From: Hemibagrus wyckioides | Taxonomy: Eukaryota; Chordata; Actinopteri; Siluriformes; Bagridae | Direction of reading: 5' to 3' | NCBI RefSeq assembly: GCF_019097595.1 | Contig: NC_080720.1 | Coordinates: forward strand, 22,392,852 to 22,456,851 | DNA length: 64,000 bases | Shown here: positions 23,252-34,195 of the stretch, piece after piece | Position numbering within the stretch: the first letter of the stretch is position 1 | Layout of the letters: each line of letters starts with the position of its first letter | Program-made: the position numbers and the translations under genes | The notes under the pieces: generated by a model | What the model was told of the DNA's origin: nothing | The model's input: the letters and a program-made list of their open reading frames with translations, nothing else | The model's database searches: none

Positions 23252-23580
23252 ACCATCCATCTATCTATCTATCCATCCATCCATCCATCCATGCACCCAT
23301 TTTCTGTACTGTATATCCTACGCAAGATCGTAGGAAACCTGGAACTCTCGATCCAACCCATTGCAGTGCACAATCACACACACACTCACAACCATTCATA
23401 CGCTACAGACACTACTGCCAGTCAACCTACAACACATGTCTCTGGACTGGAGGAGGAAACTGGAGTACCTGGAGGAAACCTCACGAATTGTGAGGAGATC
23501 CTACAAACTCTGCATTCAAAGCTAAGGCAGAAATCGAACCCCCAACCCTCAGAGGTGGAAGCATGGGCCAAAGTTTTGCC
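23252..23580 (-). mobile_element. SINE-like family A with (ATCT/ATCC)n tail
   Basis: The tetranucleotide run at 23255-23292 marks the element's 3' tail on the minus strand. Body landmarks are TTTTCTGTACTGTATATCC, ACAACACATGTCTCTGGACT, GGAGGAAACTGGAGTACC and the head-side AACCCCCAACCCTCAGAGGT. Confidence 0.75.
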
Positions 23581-24319
23581 TCAGCCAAACATTTGACTAT
23601 TTCTGCCTAACAAACAGACAAGGACGAAGCCTGTAAGATGAGATTCAGTACACTCACAGGCTTGTTTTTTTTTTCTTCTTGGATGCATTTCAACTGTTCC
23701 ATTGAAATGCATCTGAGTCATGCTGCCTGTCTTCGGCTAGTCTTACTTAATAGGTCTCAGCTACTTCAGCCTCAACTGAGCCTATCCCATCTACCCTTAG
23801 TACAGCAAAGTTTCCCTTCACAACTTTTCCTTTTTCCACTAAACAAACTTTTTAGAAAACTTTCACAAAACAATGCCAGTGGGGCCGTAGTAAAAAAATA
23901 ATAGGATGGGAGTAAGACATATAAAACTGATACTATTGTGAATTCATAGTACTTTCTGACAAGGCTTAAAAAGTAAGTCTACTAAATAGCACAAATTCAT
24001 AGTGCAACATTTTACTGCAGTTATGCTGAGAGGTATAGTAGGTCACTGAATAGGTTGCTTCTATCTTGTGGCCATTTGTCACATTTAACCATCAAGCCAC
24101 ATTTGTTTTTACCCGGGGCAAACACAGCATTGCTTAGTGAGTAACTTGACCTATGTCAGAGACATGAGGATTCATCTCAACCCCAGATATTATGATTTAA
24201 ATCTATCATTTTGCCCACAAGACCTACTAAATTAGACTAACCAGAGGGAGGCAATATGACTAACAGAGAAAAAAGCATGTTAGACAAATAGAGAAATCTG
24301 TAAATGCAATTTATTGTGT
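23581..24319. other. Unique DNA
   Basis: Nothing recognised apart from a T-run near 23665. Confidence 0.4.
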
Positions 24320-24660
24320 TTTTTTTTATTCAATATTATTTAACCAGGGTAGGCGCACTGAGATAAAATCTCTTTTTCAAAGCGAGCCCTCCTGGAAAAG
24401 ATTAAAAACAGGATCAATCGTGCTGATAAGGGAATTACGTTTGCTAGAGTCAGATGTTTCTGCAAGTCCTTCCATGATGAGAGAGCTCTATAACTAAAGA
24501 CTGTCTTACTAAATTCAGTTCGCACTGATGGAGTCATTATGTCATGCTTTTTGTTTGCAATATTAAAGATAGAGAGAAAGGAATTTGACTACAAATATGC
24601 TCACACACAAAACAATACAGTCTATCAGTCTTTGAACTGAAGGTGGTGGGAAGTCAGTTA
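24320..24660 (-). mobile_element. LINE 3' end: C-terminus and tail
   Basis: The minus-strand frame at 24340-24537 reads TPSVRTEFSKTVFSYRALSS, then WKDLQKHL. It has the VRTxFxxxxFxxRxxxxWxxLP-like pattern that closes the open frame of several fish non-LTR retrotransposons. Downstream on that strand comes CTGGTTAAATAATATTGAAT and an A-rich end, matching the usual tail. The 5' part with endonuclease and reverse transcriptase is absent, as expected for a 5'-truncated insertion. Lineage not resolved. Confidence 0.55.
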
Positions 24661-24997
24661 TATAACAGAGATCCTTGTCAGAGGTGCAGTGAACAAAGAA
24701 TCTAGAAGACTGGTAGAGCACTATTAACAATTAATGTAGTTTATTGGGTAAATGGTTTTAAAGGGTAAAATGGGCAGTAAATGACTCTAATACAGTATAA
24801 TCACACAGTATTGATGTGCCATACATTGCATCATAGGTCATTTCTGTGACACCACTTATTAATTATAGTAATTTGTTTTTTTATGAATTGTTCTCAGCAA
24901 CTAGCTAAATAATAGGGTTAAGTTTCTGATATTGTGAAACAGTTACAAAACTCATAACATCTCTTCTCTAAGCAGTGTGCTGGGCCTACAACGCTTT
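24661..24997. other. Unique DNA
   Basis: No signal recognised. Confidence 0.4.
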
Positions 24998-25621
24998 AGT
25001 CATAAATTGTGGACATGACACATTAACACACATACAGACTGATTCTGTCTGATTGCTTTTTGGAAGGAAATGCTCTCTGCTTTTACATCAGTCTGTCTCT
25101 GGCTTAGCGTTAGTTCATATCTCTGCCTTTGTGTCAGTTTGTGTGGCCCAGCTTTGCAGCTTTCTGATCAACCAGACATGGCCTATCCTACAACAAGTAA
25201 GTCAATGAGTGAGAGTGTAAATGTTTAATGTATTGTAACAACCACAGTTTCATTTTCTGTTTAGAAGGATAAAACACAGAAGTGGTGATTAATCATGAAT
25301 TCCAGCCCAGGTCAAGCATTAGTTCTAAGAAATTAAATGTTTAGAGAAGAAGCTGAAACTTGAGCTGCTGGGTTCAACGACTTTGAGGACCAACAAGTTC
25401 AACAAGCAAGTCATAAATTGTGGACCTGACACAATAACACACATACAGACTGATTCTGTCTGATTGCTTTTTGGAAGGAAATGCTCTCTGCTTTTGCGTC
25501 AATCTGTCTCTGGCTTAGCGTTAGTTCGTGCTAGACCAGGTCAAGCATTAGTTCTAAGAGATTAAGTGTTTAGAGAAGAAACTGAAACTTGAGTTGGTGG
25601 GTTCAACAACTTTGAGGACCA
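24998..25621 (+). repeat. Direct tandem duplication, 411-bp unit with internal loss in copy 2
   Basis: Copy 1 (24998-25408) and copy 2 (25409-25621) both start AGTCATAAATTGTGGAC and end TTTGAGGACCA. Copy 2 lacks 190 bases that copy 1 holds at 25117-25306; an 8-base filler (GTGCTAGA) replaces them. Outside the gap the copies differ by only a few substitutions, so the duplication is fairly recent. No coding frame. Confidence 0.9.
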
Positions 25622-26014
25622 TCCTGAGTTTATTTCCCCCACATAAATAAGTTTGAATTGACCACTCCAAAATTCTCCTGTTTATTCATTTTTCTACCAA
25701 TAAAATAGATTTTCAAAATGAATTTATTTGAATGAACTTTTCATAAAAAATTAAATACACCAGTAACCAATAATATGTTTATATATTACTATAACCCATT
25801 GTTATACTTTATAAGACAATTATAGCTTGTTCCTGTACAACTGAATACTTTCTACAGTAATATACTTCAGCCACCAATTACAGGAATTAGTAAATAACTG
25901 TAAACAGCCATTGCAGTAGCTGCAAGCAGGCTTTTACACTAACTACCTGGCATCAAACTTATTGCCATTATGTAACTGTAAACAATCCTGGTAAGGTCTA
26001 ACAGTGTGAGGCAG

Positions 26015-26019
<5 letters not shown>
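25622..26019. other. Unique DNA
   Basis: AT-rich, nothing recognised. Confidence 0.4.
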
Positions 26020-26045
<26 letters not shown>

Positions 26046-26046
26046 C
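26020..26046. repeat. (CA)n microsatellite
   Basis: About 13 CA units, at the point where family A copies often carry a CA or TG stretch. Confidence 0.95.
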
Positions 26047-26240
26047 CAGGGGCGATATATCTTAACCACTCTGCCTACTGGCATATTTTTCTGAGGAATG
26101 AGGAAACCAGAGAATCTGAACCCATGTGGACACTGAAAAGAACATGCAGAGTCTTTCCATATAGACAGTAACCAGAGTTCAGGATCAAACTGCAGCTTTA
26201 AAGGACCCTGGAGTTATCATGATGACTGTTGCTTCAAGCA
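26047..26240 (-). mobile_element. SINE-like family A fragment
   Basis: Landmarks GGCATATTTTTCTGAGGAAT, GAGGAAACCAGAG, GAACATGCAGAGTC and CAGGATCAAACTGCAG follow the family order. The tail-side half is replaced by the CA microsatellite. Confidence 0.55.
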
Positions 26241-28200
26241 TTTTGTATATATCTTAGAGCTGAAGTTAGACTTGTTAAATAAAATGACTCATTGTCTTTT
26301 TTGCCATCTATTTGTGAATTCAGTTAAGGCAAAGCTCTCGCCCATGTCTAGCTTCGATGTGTTCAAAATATAGTACAATACACAGTGGTTGCATTTACCT
26401 GTAGCAAACAAAGACGGTCTCATACGAGTTCCCCTGAATCTCCCTCAAGGCAAGCCTGTCCTAGCACACCAAACAGATCAGCACTTTCCCTGATGTGCAG
26501 AGCTTTTTGACACGTACACACAACATTCCGCATATGTGTTCTACATTACACCTGACATAAGAGACAGGTTGTGATACTATCAGAGTGGGTTTTATATTTA
26601 TTTATTTATTATTATTGTTTTTTTTTGTTTTTTTTGGTGGGGGTGGGGGGCGTTAAAAGAAAACCAGATAGAAGTTTGGAAAACTGCAAACTTTGCTGGA
26701 ACTTTCTTATCAAGACACAAGCGAGACAATCAAAAAAATAAAATATAACAAAACTTACATTGACTTCAGTGATGGGCATGAATATGTTTAATAATGTTGT
26801 AAATAACATGGTTTGCTTCTCAGATAAATAATAAATGAGGAGTGCCATTTATAGTTTTCTTTTTTAACACAACACACAATAACACAATTATATTAGTCAC
26901 GCCGTTTAATGTCATCACGGTCAACAAACATGGCTACCACAGTCTCCATCTCCCAACAACCAGCAGCAATGTTCACAGTCACCAGCCTTTTAATTATTTT
27001 ACTTCTGTTAAATTATGTATGTTTGTTTTGCACCCTTTAAAAGCATTTAGGAATATATTCTGTTTCTTTGGTTCATGGTCTATATTTCTGTAAATATCAA
27101 GTTTTTGAACACGAAGTTTTAAACTTCAAGTTGTTTCCTGACTTTGCATCTGTCTAACCCTGGTATACCTGTTTAATCCTGTTCACCTTTGCCTCTTATT
27201 GATAAGAGTTTGTTTAACGTCTTTGGATTGTTCACTGTGCCCATTTTTGCCCTGTTCCTAAATTTGTGATTGTTCCTTGACTTTTTATTATTTAAAGCTT
27301 TACATTTGTATGTGACCTTTTGACTGATTTGGTAAATATATATTTCTCCAAATTAAATTCAGTGCACTCACTACAATTAACAAGGACATCAAAATCGTGC
27401 TAGTACGTTTGTATGATACAGTTCTACTGAAAAAGGAAATCCTGCGTATTTTTCTTTTGCTGGTGATAACATTCTTGTTAAAACAATCATCCTCTGATTC
27501 AAGAACGTATTCACTAATAATCACAAAGGAACACAAAGGTAAAACATATTTATTAAACAGTTCCACAGCACTACAGAAGTTTTTTTCCCCTTTATAACAC
27601 TGTATAGCCTACAGGAAAATAAAAGGTAATATTTCATTTAATACCTTTGCACTTGTTCCAAGGTTTATTTGTAATTTTTTTTAAGTTAATATAAATTTAT
27701 TTTAGCTTCTGGAAGCCCTATTGCTTTGTTTTATTTTTTAGCTCCTTCTGAATCTGCTAAGAAATCACCTTTTATTTCCCAAATTAAATTTTTATTTGTC
27801 ACGTACACAACCATATATAATGTGGCATGTAGTGAAATGCCTTACGGTCTGCTTTATGAAAATGGAATCAATAAAAATAAAAAGAGTGAAATAAAATAAA
27901 GAAAAATAAAATAGTAAGAAAAGAATTCGAAGAATATAAAAGAATATAAAAAATGAATAAAAATAATATAAAATTGTGTAAATGAATGTAGATTGCTGGT
28001 AGAACAGTATGACAATTTTGAATAAAGTACACATTTGTACACATTTCATGCAATTTATGCAAAAAACAAAACAAAACAAAAAAAAAAACAGTAGCGGTAG
28101 CGTGTATTGAGTAGACAAGTCAACCTCCAGCAACTTGTGTCCCAGCTCATGCATTTACCTGAAGTTAGTGCAGCTACCATCTATACTGCTTTTTTCAGCT
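26241..28200. other. AT-rich unique DNA
   Basis: G-run at about 26637-26650 and long A/T runs near 27600-28090. Minus-strand Phe/Tyr/Leu-rich open frames at 27792-28154 come from low-complexity A/T sequence. No gene recognised. Confidence 0.4.
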
Positions 28201-28790
28201 TCTGATGCTCTCTGTTTCTGATGAGTGTTTCTGCTACCAAGTCTCCTCCAACTGCAGCAGCGCCATCTGCTGTGCAGGTGGTCCTCGTTTCAGCACCATC
28301 CTTCTTCCATCTTCTGACTCTGCAATATCTGCTCCTCTGAGGCATCTCTTCACTTCTTTTCTGTCAGGCGTGCCGGGCAGTGCAAAAGGCCTCGTCAATA
28401 ATGTAAAGCTCTCAGGTGCTTCTATCCATCAAAAAATGAATTGCTTACCTCTGTCAGAGAGATGCTGTCTCCACTGAGCTGGATCACCTTCTGAAAGACA
28501 GGATCATTGAAGAGATTGATGCTTAATCCTGACTTTTTCACATCTTTGTCACTCAGACAGAAATCTTACAGAACCCAGTAAATCTATCATTGTGAACAAC
28601 CTTTCTCTGCCACATATGATCGAACGAATAATGCAACTGCTCTCTGCTACACATATTATTAAGTACAGTATTGCTACCACAATTTGATTGCTTTCGTCAT
28701 GGACACAGGCTTCAGATTTTGCCAATATCTATATGATTTTCCCTTCTCAATATTCTGCAGTGCTTTATGTGGTAAATCAGTATGAAACCA
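28201..28790 (+). pseudogene. Ty3/gypsy-type retrotransposon reverse transcriptase relic
   Basis: Scattered plus-strand frames follow the start of a gypsy-class pol reverse transcriptase. First comes GSAKGLVNNVKLSG with HQKMNCLPLS (28205 frame). After a frame break near 28460 comes RDAVSTELDHLLKDRIIEEI, which corresponds to the conserved start of the RT domain and ends at a stop near 28524. Another frame begins NLTEPSKSIIVNNLSLPHM (from 28562), and further on MDTGFRFCQ. The order and spacing match the family, but there are stops and frame breaks throughout. The catalytic YxDD part, protease, integrase and LTRs were not found. It is an old dead fragment. Confidence 0.7.
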
Positions 28791-29219
28791 CTAGTAAATG
28801 GCTAATTTATGTATTGTCTAGTATGCTTGCTTTGTTTCAAATGCGATGTAATGTATAGGCTTTGATTTATTGATTCTGTTGCAGATTTCTATAGTCGGTG
28901 CACTTTTTCAAAAAGATGAACAAAGACTATTATTTATCTTTACTTGTCACTAAGGCATCTCTAATAACACAAACAGCTATCTAAGATTTTCCTTGGGAAG
29001 GAAAGCAATAGATATTTTCCCTCAAACACATGGAAAATAGTAACAGGTATACAGAATATTTAAATCTCAGTGCAAACAAATTCTTAAAAATATTCGTATA
29101 CAAAATCGTTCAAATATTTTTAAGAATTTTAAAATACTTTCCTTTAGAATCAAAAACTCTACTGTCTGCTTTCCTGAGGTAAAAAAAAACATAAGGTTAA
29201 GGTTGATAAACAGCTTTCT

Positions 29220-29221
<2 letters not shown>
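28791..29221. other. Unique DNA
   Basis: AT-rich; no clear continuation of the gypsy relic. Confidence 0.4.

Positions 29222-29251
<30 letters not shown>
29222..29251. repeat. (CA)n microsatellite
   Basis: About 14 CA units. Confidence 0.95.
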
Positions 29252-29557
29252 CGGGAAATGGATATTTAGAATACAGGCAAAATAATGGTTAACATGTAGA
29301 TATAGGTAAAACAATAGTGTTAAAACAACAGGGAACACTGCATGATCCATCACAACACAAACCTACATGAACATTTATCAAGGTTTTTTTCAGTAGGTAG
29401 CAGGAAAAACACATATGCCTGTGGTGTACCTGCTTTGTATTCATAACAATAACAAATGATTAAAATACAAATTGTTAAATGAAACTCTCATTCTCAAGGG
29501 CCACAGAAAATATACAGAACTAAGCTTATTATAGTGCCATGACAAAAATATTCAGAA
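29252..29557. other. Unique DNA
   Basis: Nothing recognised. Confidence 0.4.
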
Positions 29558-29835
29558 GACCATCCATCCATCCTCTGTACCTCTACCTCTGAACCTGGAC
29601 CTTATCCCATGGGACTCTGGGCAGAAGATGGGGTAAACCATGGATGGGGTGCCAACCCATATCAGGGCAAAATCCCAAACCCATTAACACTACAGACAAT
29701 GTAGAGATGCAAAGCAGCCTACAACACATGTCTTTGGATGGGAAGAGGAAACTTGGAAGCAGGGGAGAACACACAAGCTCAGGAAAGAGGTGGGAAGGAG
29801 GTGCAAGGTAAATATTCTATCCACTAAACAACTGT
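29558..29835 (-). mobile_element. SINE-like family A copy
   Basis: CATCCATCCATCC tail at the left edge, then GGGGTGCCAACCCATATCAG, GCCTACAACACATGTCTTTG and GGAGAACACACAAGCTC. The head ends in TCTATCCACTAAAC, the reverse of a TTAGTGGATAGA tRNA-like start. Confidence 0.75.
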
Positions 29836-30204
29836 TCTCACTGTTCAGAAGTCACTTTATGGAAGTCTGAATAAAGTCTCAAGATTCTCAGCTACAAGTT
29901 CATGTCAAGTCTCAAGTCACTAGTCGTGAACTTTAGATAACACATATATAGTCTGTTTTCGCTGTAGGCATAAATAAACACTGCAATATTGTTTCTAGAG
30001 AATGCACTACAGTGCACATCATACTAGCCTTATAGCCTTACTTCTATTTAATGTCAGAAATGTATACAAGCAGGGTATTTAGTCATAATTAATGTCAGAA
30101 TCTATAAATATTTATTAACAACAACAACAACAAAAAAACTCATTCTCTTGAACTGACACTCATGCACTCGTGTGTGAATATATTGAACAATTCTTCATCA
30201 TAGC
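29836..30204. other. Unique DNA
   Basis: No signal apart from an (AAC)n run near 30118-30132. Confidence 0.4.
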
Positions 30205-30700
30205 TTTATTTGCTATCTATCAGGGACAGCAGATCTGCTTGGGGAAGAAGCCACTAGGGTGTTCCAAAACCAAGTGAAAGCAACCGTAATAACCAGGGTT
30301 TTGTTGACCATCTTGGGGAATTGTTGACATATTCTGTGCACCGTACAGGAAATGAGAATTGTGTTGACTTGGCACTGCGCCTCATCAAACTGCTCACAGA
30401 TCTGGTCTATCTCTACTGGTTGCACATGTAATTTCTTTCTACTTACCATATGTGCCATCTCAACAGAGACCCTACCACATCATTATACATCTCTGCCAGA
30501 TGAGTAGCCCTCACTAGAGCCAGTTGTAAATGGTCCTACCTAAGGAGATTCTGTGTAAGGTGGAGTGATCCACTCAACATTAAGACCATCACATTGATGT
30601 CTGAGTGGACAAACTCAGACCTGGTAGGAAGATTTTGAAGTCCAGATTAACTGTCATTAGTTCAAGCTGGTTGATTTGCTCTGATATCACACAGTTAGGA
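30205..30700 (-). pseudogene. DIRS-type retrotransposon relic: RNase H and downstream linker
   Basis: On the minus strand, INQLELMTVNLDFKIFLPGL (about 30600-30690) has the pattern of the DIRS RNase H, where HINxLELxAV precedes a FLPxL segment. In the next frame FVHSDINVMVLML keeps an aspartate at the expected second RNase H site. Further downstream QPVEIDQICEQFDEAQCQVN (30213-30458 frame) matches the linker that follows RNase H in DIRS pol. Frames are broken, and the methyltransferase-like and tyrosine-recombinase parts were not found. Same element as 31000-31640; a SINE splits the two. Confidence 0.65.
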
Positions 30701-30734
30701 CAAATAGACCCTGTGATAAGTAAAGTAAAGATCT

Positions 30735-30968
30735 TAACCACAGACACTAGAATAGAGGCTCTGGGTTACTGATCAGAAGGTCAAGGGTTCATACCCCAGC
30801 ACTGCTAAACTGATACTGTTGGATCCTTGAGCAAAGCACTTAACTCTTTCTGCTTCCGGCATGCTGTATCATGGCTGACTGTGTGCTCTGAATTCCTAAC
30901 AAGCTGGGATATGCAACAAAAAGAATTTTACTATGCTGTGATGTATATGTGACAAATAAATGCCCTTT
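30735..30968 (+). mobile_element. tRNA-derived SINE family B, copy 2 (nested in DIRS relic)
   Basis: Opens GAGGCTCTGGGTTACTGATC, B-box-like GGGTTCATACCCCAGCACTG, then TTGGATCCTTGAGCAAAGCA, GCTGTATCATGGCTGACTGT and a terminal GTATATGTGACAAATAAATG. The A-box start is eroded. It lies between the RT and RNase H parts of the DIRS relic in the opposite orientation, so it inserted after the DIRS element. Confidence 0.82.
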
Positions 30969-30999
30969 CTTCCTTCTAATAAAGGGTCCTTCCTGTATC

Positions 31000-31640
31000 A
31001 CTGCCTGTTTCTCCGCAGTGCGTAATAGAGGCATTCGTGGTAAATATATCTCTTTGATAGGACATCGGCTCCAAACAAGCTTGCTCTGTTGGGAATGACC
31101 TGCATCTTCAACAAGCTCATTGTTTTTGGTCCTTTTACTGAGCCAGGGACTTTATATATGTGGTGTTTGGGGACCAAGCTGATAACCCACTTCTGAAATG
31201 CCCCTAGATCCAACAAGCCTAGGAAAGGCAGTGCTCTCATCAGTCCTAGCATCCTTATCAGCTACCAGTACCGAATGTTGCCGTGATGTTGGTGTGATGG
31301 GTCTAATAATTCCATCAGACACTGTATTCTCAGTGTGTCTAGTCTCATTTCAATGAACTGTGTGCCTTGCTTTGGTGTTTGGGAGCCCTTTTGGGAACAC
31401 GTAATGTGGGCAAGAAATATAGATGTCTGCCGAATGGCCTTTATGGCAGTATTCTGATGCCACTGGTCATCAAGGAAGACAGAGCTTGCACTACCTGTTG
31501 TGCTAGGGAGAGTCCAAAGAACAGTGGCTGTCACAGCTAATTTGGAGCATAGACAATTTAGACATTGCATCCCCAGGTTTCTCAGATAAGGACGGAAAAG
31601 CTCTTGAATGAGCACTCTTATCCTTGTTCTGCTGAGCAGT
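31000..31640 (-). pseudogene. DIRS-type retrotransposon relic: reverse transcriptase
   Basis: The minus-strand frame at 31262-31615 contains VFLDD (31466-31480), a variant of the YLDD catalytic box of DIRS reverse transcriptases. It is followed by TSIFLAHI and TPKQGTQFIEMRLDTLRIQC, which match the conserved stretch after that box where a P-x-Q precedes FIGMxLD. The next frame (30998-31252) continues with MLGLMRALPFLGLLDL and GAFQKWVISL, the LLGxM...PLGLLxxRPLQxW segment seen just before RNase H. The domain order is right, but stops separate the frames and the N-terminal half of RT is gone. DIRS elements integrate with a tyrosine recombinase; none is visible here. Confidence 0.7.
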
Positions 31641-32087
31641 ATACTGCTGAGACGGGTACAATTAGATTCATAATAACGCAGTCACCTTATCTCTCATGTG
31701 ATAAGGATAAACAGAATTCATTCGTGAATTCTTAAGTTTTAGATATAGCTTCAGAAATCAGCCATATGAACTGCCTTAGTGATGTTCTGTAATAAAAAAT
31801 CTAACAAGTCGGGTACTCGTAACCACATCAGGAATACATATGCATTCCATCAGTGCTTTATTTTTTCTTTTCTTCCTGTTTTTGCTTAATTACAATCACA
31901 CTGAAGAGTACTGCAGTCAATGACTGAGCATTACAGTAACTGACAGGAAAGCAAAATGTTTTATTCATTCATAATATTAAAATTGGCAGTCCTAATTTAT
32001 TCTTTTTTGTCCATGTTTTTATAAAGATGGAAATTTAACAAGCTTTCAGTCTAGACAAGAATCAAGTCGAGAATCAATCAACATGCG
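31641..32087. other. Unique DNA
   Basis: No clear extension of the DIRS relic; nothing else recognised. Confidence 0.35.
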
Positions 32088-32205
32088 ACTCAAGCCCCCA
32101 TGTTTATTTTGAAACTGTTCTAAAAAAAAAAAAAGTAGTTAATAGGAGACGCATAAAATACAGCATCATTACAGCATAGAAAAATAACAATAGTTCCTAT
32201 TCAGA
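32088..32205 (+). repeat. Direct repeat, left copy (partner at 33500-33590)
   Basis: AAGCCCCCATG, TTATTTTGA, AGTTAATAGGAGAC and ATAAAATACAGCATCATTAC blocks, then GTTCCTATTCAGAC, recur in order at 33500-33590. The pair brackets the long-TIR element. Confidence 0.8.
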
Positions 32206-32267
32206 CATTCACTATGTAACTGCCAAACTCAGGAGACACTGAAGAACATCTTAGCAGGGTAAGACTC

Positions 32268-33066
32268 ATTGTTAAGACAATAACAGTTCATGAATAATCA
32301 TGCACTAATTCTTACTTAAATATTAACTAATAATGAGCATGGCATGTATTAATCACAGACAAATGAAAAGCTAAACTTAACTACGATGTGAGTCTTATGA
32401 ATTCATGCCTGCAGTACATGTCAGTACATGTTTGTTAGTTAATGTATTAATTAACACATATGGGTAAAAAATCAAACTTGCTCTATAAGAAAGAATATGA
32501 ATTAAAAGGTTTCATATTTTCACATTGTTTTTATAATTTTCCATATGCAGCTGCGTACACAAACATCGCTGGATGAATCTGAATTACTTTCATTATTTAC
32601 ACTGACCTTACTTATCTAATGTAAAAAGAGGCACTAATAAAGAACATCAATAATTTATCTCAACCTGTTTACTTCATTCTACAGTACATGCTCTGGGTTA
32701 CTCGGGTCCGAGACACTGCTCTTTTATCCAGAAGGGTGAAATTAATACAGTAACATTTATTCACTTAATAAATGCTGTTATCTATTAACATTTAAATCCA
32801 GTGTTCTATAAGATTGACTTTCAGTGTTTTAGTCCTAGATTGAGCATGTTTTATTGAGTACATCTGTGTGTTAATACGTTAACTTAAAAAAACTAACAAA
32901 AAAGTGCTTATGGTGGTCGTTATTCACGTATAATTTCATAAGAATCTTGTTGTGGTTAAGATTAGTTCTTTATAAGTTCATGATTAGCACATGCCATAAC
33001 TCATCACTAGTTTAATTAACAATTCAGGTGTTAGTGCATGAATTGTCATTATACTGTTGTTGTAAA
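32268..33066. mobile_element. Non-autonomous DNA element with long terminal inverted repeats
   Basis: The left arm (about 32268-32470) and the reverse complement of the right arm (about 32860-33066) share ordered blocks: ATGCACTAA, AACTA(A/G)TAATGAG-like, GGCATGT(A/G)(T/C)TAATCA, CTTAACTAC versus CTTAACCAC, GA(G/T)TCTTATGAA, TTTGTTAGTT and GTATTAA(T/C)(T/A)(A/C)ACA. Arms are about 200 bases and imperfect. The ~380-base centre has no open frame. Such structure fits a MITE-like or foldback element mobilised by another transposase. I could not fix the target duplication. A partial relative lies at 21690-22150. Confidence 0.65.
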
Positions 33067-33182
33067 ATAGTACTTTGCTCAATTTTTCATTTAGGAAGCT
33101 ATTTTATATGATCAACATTATGTGAAGTATGAGTTAATAAAAATCAGTCACTTGACTCACGTCAGATGCAGCTTACTGAAGT

Positions 33183-33415
33183 AAGGTGGCATTGCAGCCT
33201 TACAGCTCCACTGTGCTGGGTTTGATATTGGTTTACATCTGTAATTTGAGTTTTGCCTGTTCTTCTCTTATTCATGTGGTTTTATGGTTCTCCATTCAAA
33301 AACATGCAGCTTGGCAGATGGGTCATACCTTACTGCCTATTGGAGTGGATGATGGTGTGAATGTGTGTAGATGGTGTCCTGTGATTGACTGGAGAATGGA
33401 GAAATAGATAGATTA
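33183..33415 (+). mobile_element. SINE-like family A, variant copy
   Basis: Head-to-tail on plus: GTGGCATTGCAGCCTTACAG, B-box-like GCTGGGTTTGATATT, AAAACATGCAGCTTGGCAGA, GTGTCCTGTGATTGACTGGA, then a GGAGAAATAGATAGA end. This is the diverged subfamily also seen at 21226-21515. Confidence 0.6.
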
Positions 33416-33499
33416 TTCTGCAAGTGTTGTTATTCCATTGAGGTAATATTTTAGCACATAATTCCAGAAAAAATAAATACTGTAGAGTCTAGTCACAGG

Positions 33500-33590
33500 G
33501 TCCAAGCCCCCATGCTTATTTTGATAGTTAATAGGAGACACATAAAATACAGCATCATTACAGAATAACAGTTGTTCCTATTCAGACTTA
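33500..33590 (+). repeat. Direct repeat, right copy
   Basis: Partner of 32088-32205. It is flanked by two near-identical ATTCCAGAAAAAAT(A/C)AATAC motifs at about 33462 and 33600, suggesting a further local duplication. Confidence 0.75.
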
Positions 33591-33892
33591 ACACATAACA
33601 ATTCCAGAAAAAATCAATACCTCAACTGCAGTAGTTTTAGTGTTTTTTCATTGTTAAACTAAAATCGTATTTTATTCATATATTTAAGCTCAAAGTATCA
33701 TTAATTTCATGTATTATTCCTTTTGCACATTTTTTCTAAGATGAATAATTCTGGTATTAATGCAAATACCTGATAGAGATAGAAAAAGTGGCATCACAAT
33801 GTGGCAGACTTCTTCACAGTATATGTAACTATTATCTACACTGTAATATGATCCGGTGTCAAGTACACTGCATCAAATTATTCTTTCTTTCT

Positions 33893-34195
33893 CCTTCTCC
33901 TTTTCTGTACCACTTATCCTACCCAGGATCAAGAGGAGCCTGGAATCTATCAAAGGCAGGGGACACCCTGGACAGGGTGCCAAGACATCTCTCACACACA
34001 AACTCACACCACTTGACAATTTAGAGATGCAAATCAGCCTACAAAGCATGTCTTTGGACTGAGGGAGGAAACCAGAGCCCCACGAGGAAACTCCTGAAGC
34101 TTGGGAAAACATGCAAACTCTGTGCACACAGGGCAAAGGAAGGAATCCAACTCCCAACCCTGGAGGTGCAAGGCAACATGCTAACCACTAAGCCA
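33893..34195 (-). mobile_element. SINE-like family A, near full length
   Basis: All family blocks are present: TTCTGTACCACTTATCCTAC, ACACCCTGGACAGGGTGCCA, CATGTCTTTGGACTGAGGGA, CATGCAAACTCTGTGCACAC, CCCAACCCTGGAGGTG and GCTAACCACTAAGCC. The last is the reverse of a GGCTTAGTGGTTAGC tRNA-like A-box start. Best reference copy in the window. Confidence 0.82.

Noticed and set aside
27792..28154. 120-codon minus-strand frame rich in Phe, Tyr, Leu and Ile
   Set aside because: Arises from A/T-rich low-complexity DNA; the membrane-like composition is what T-rich codons give by chance, and three frames overlap there.
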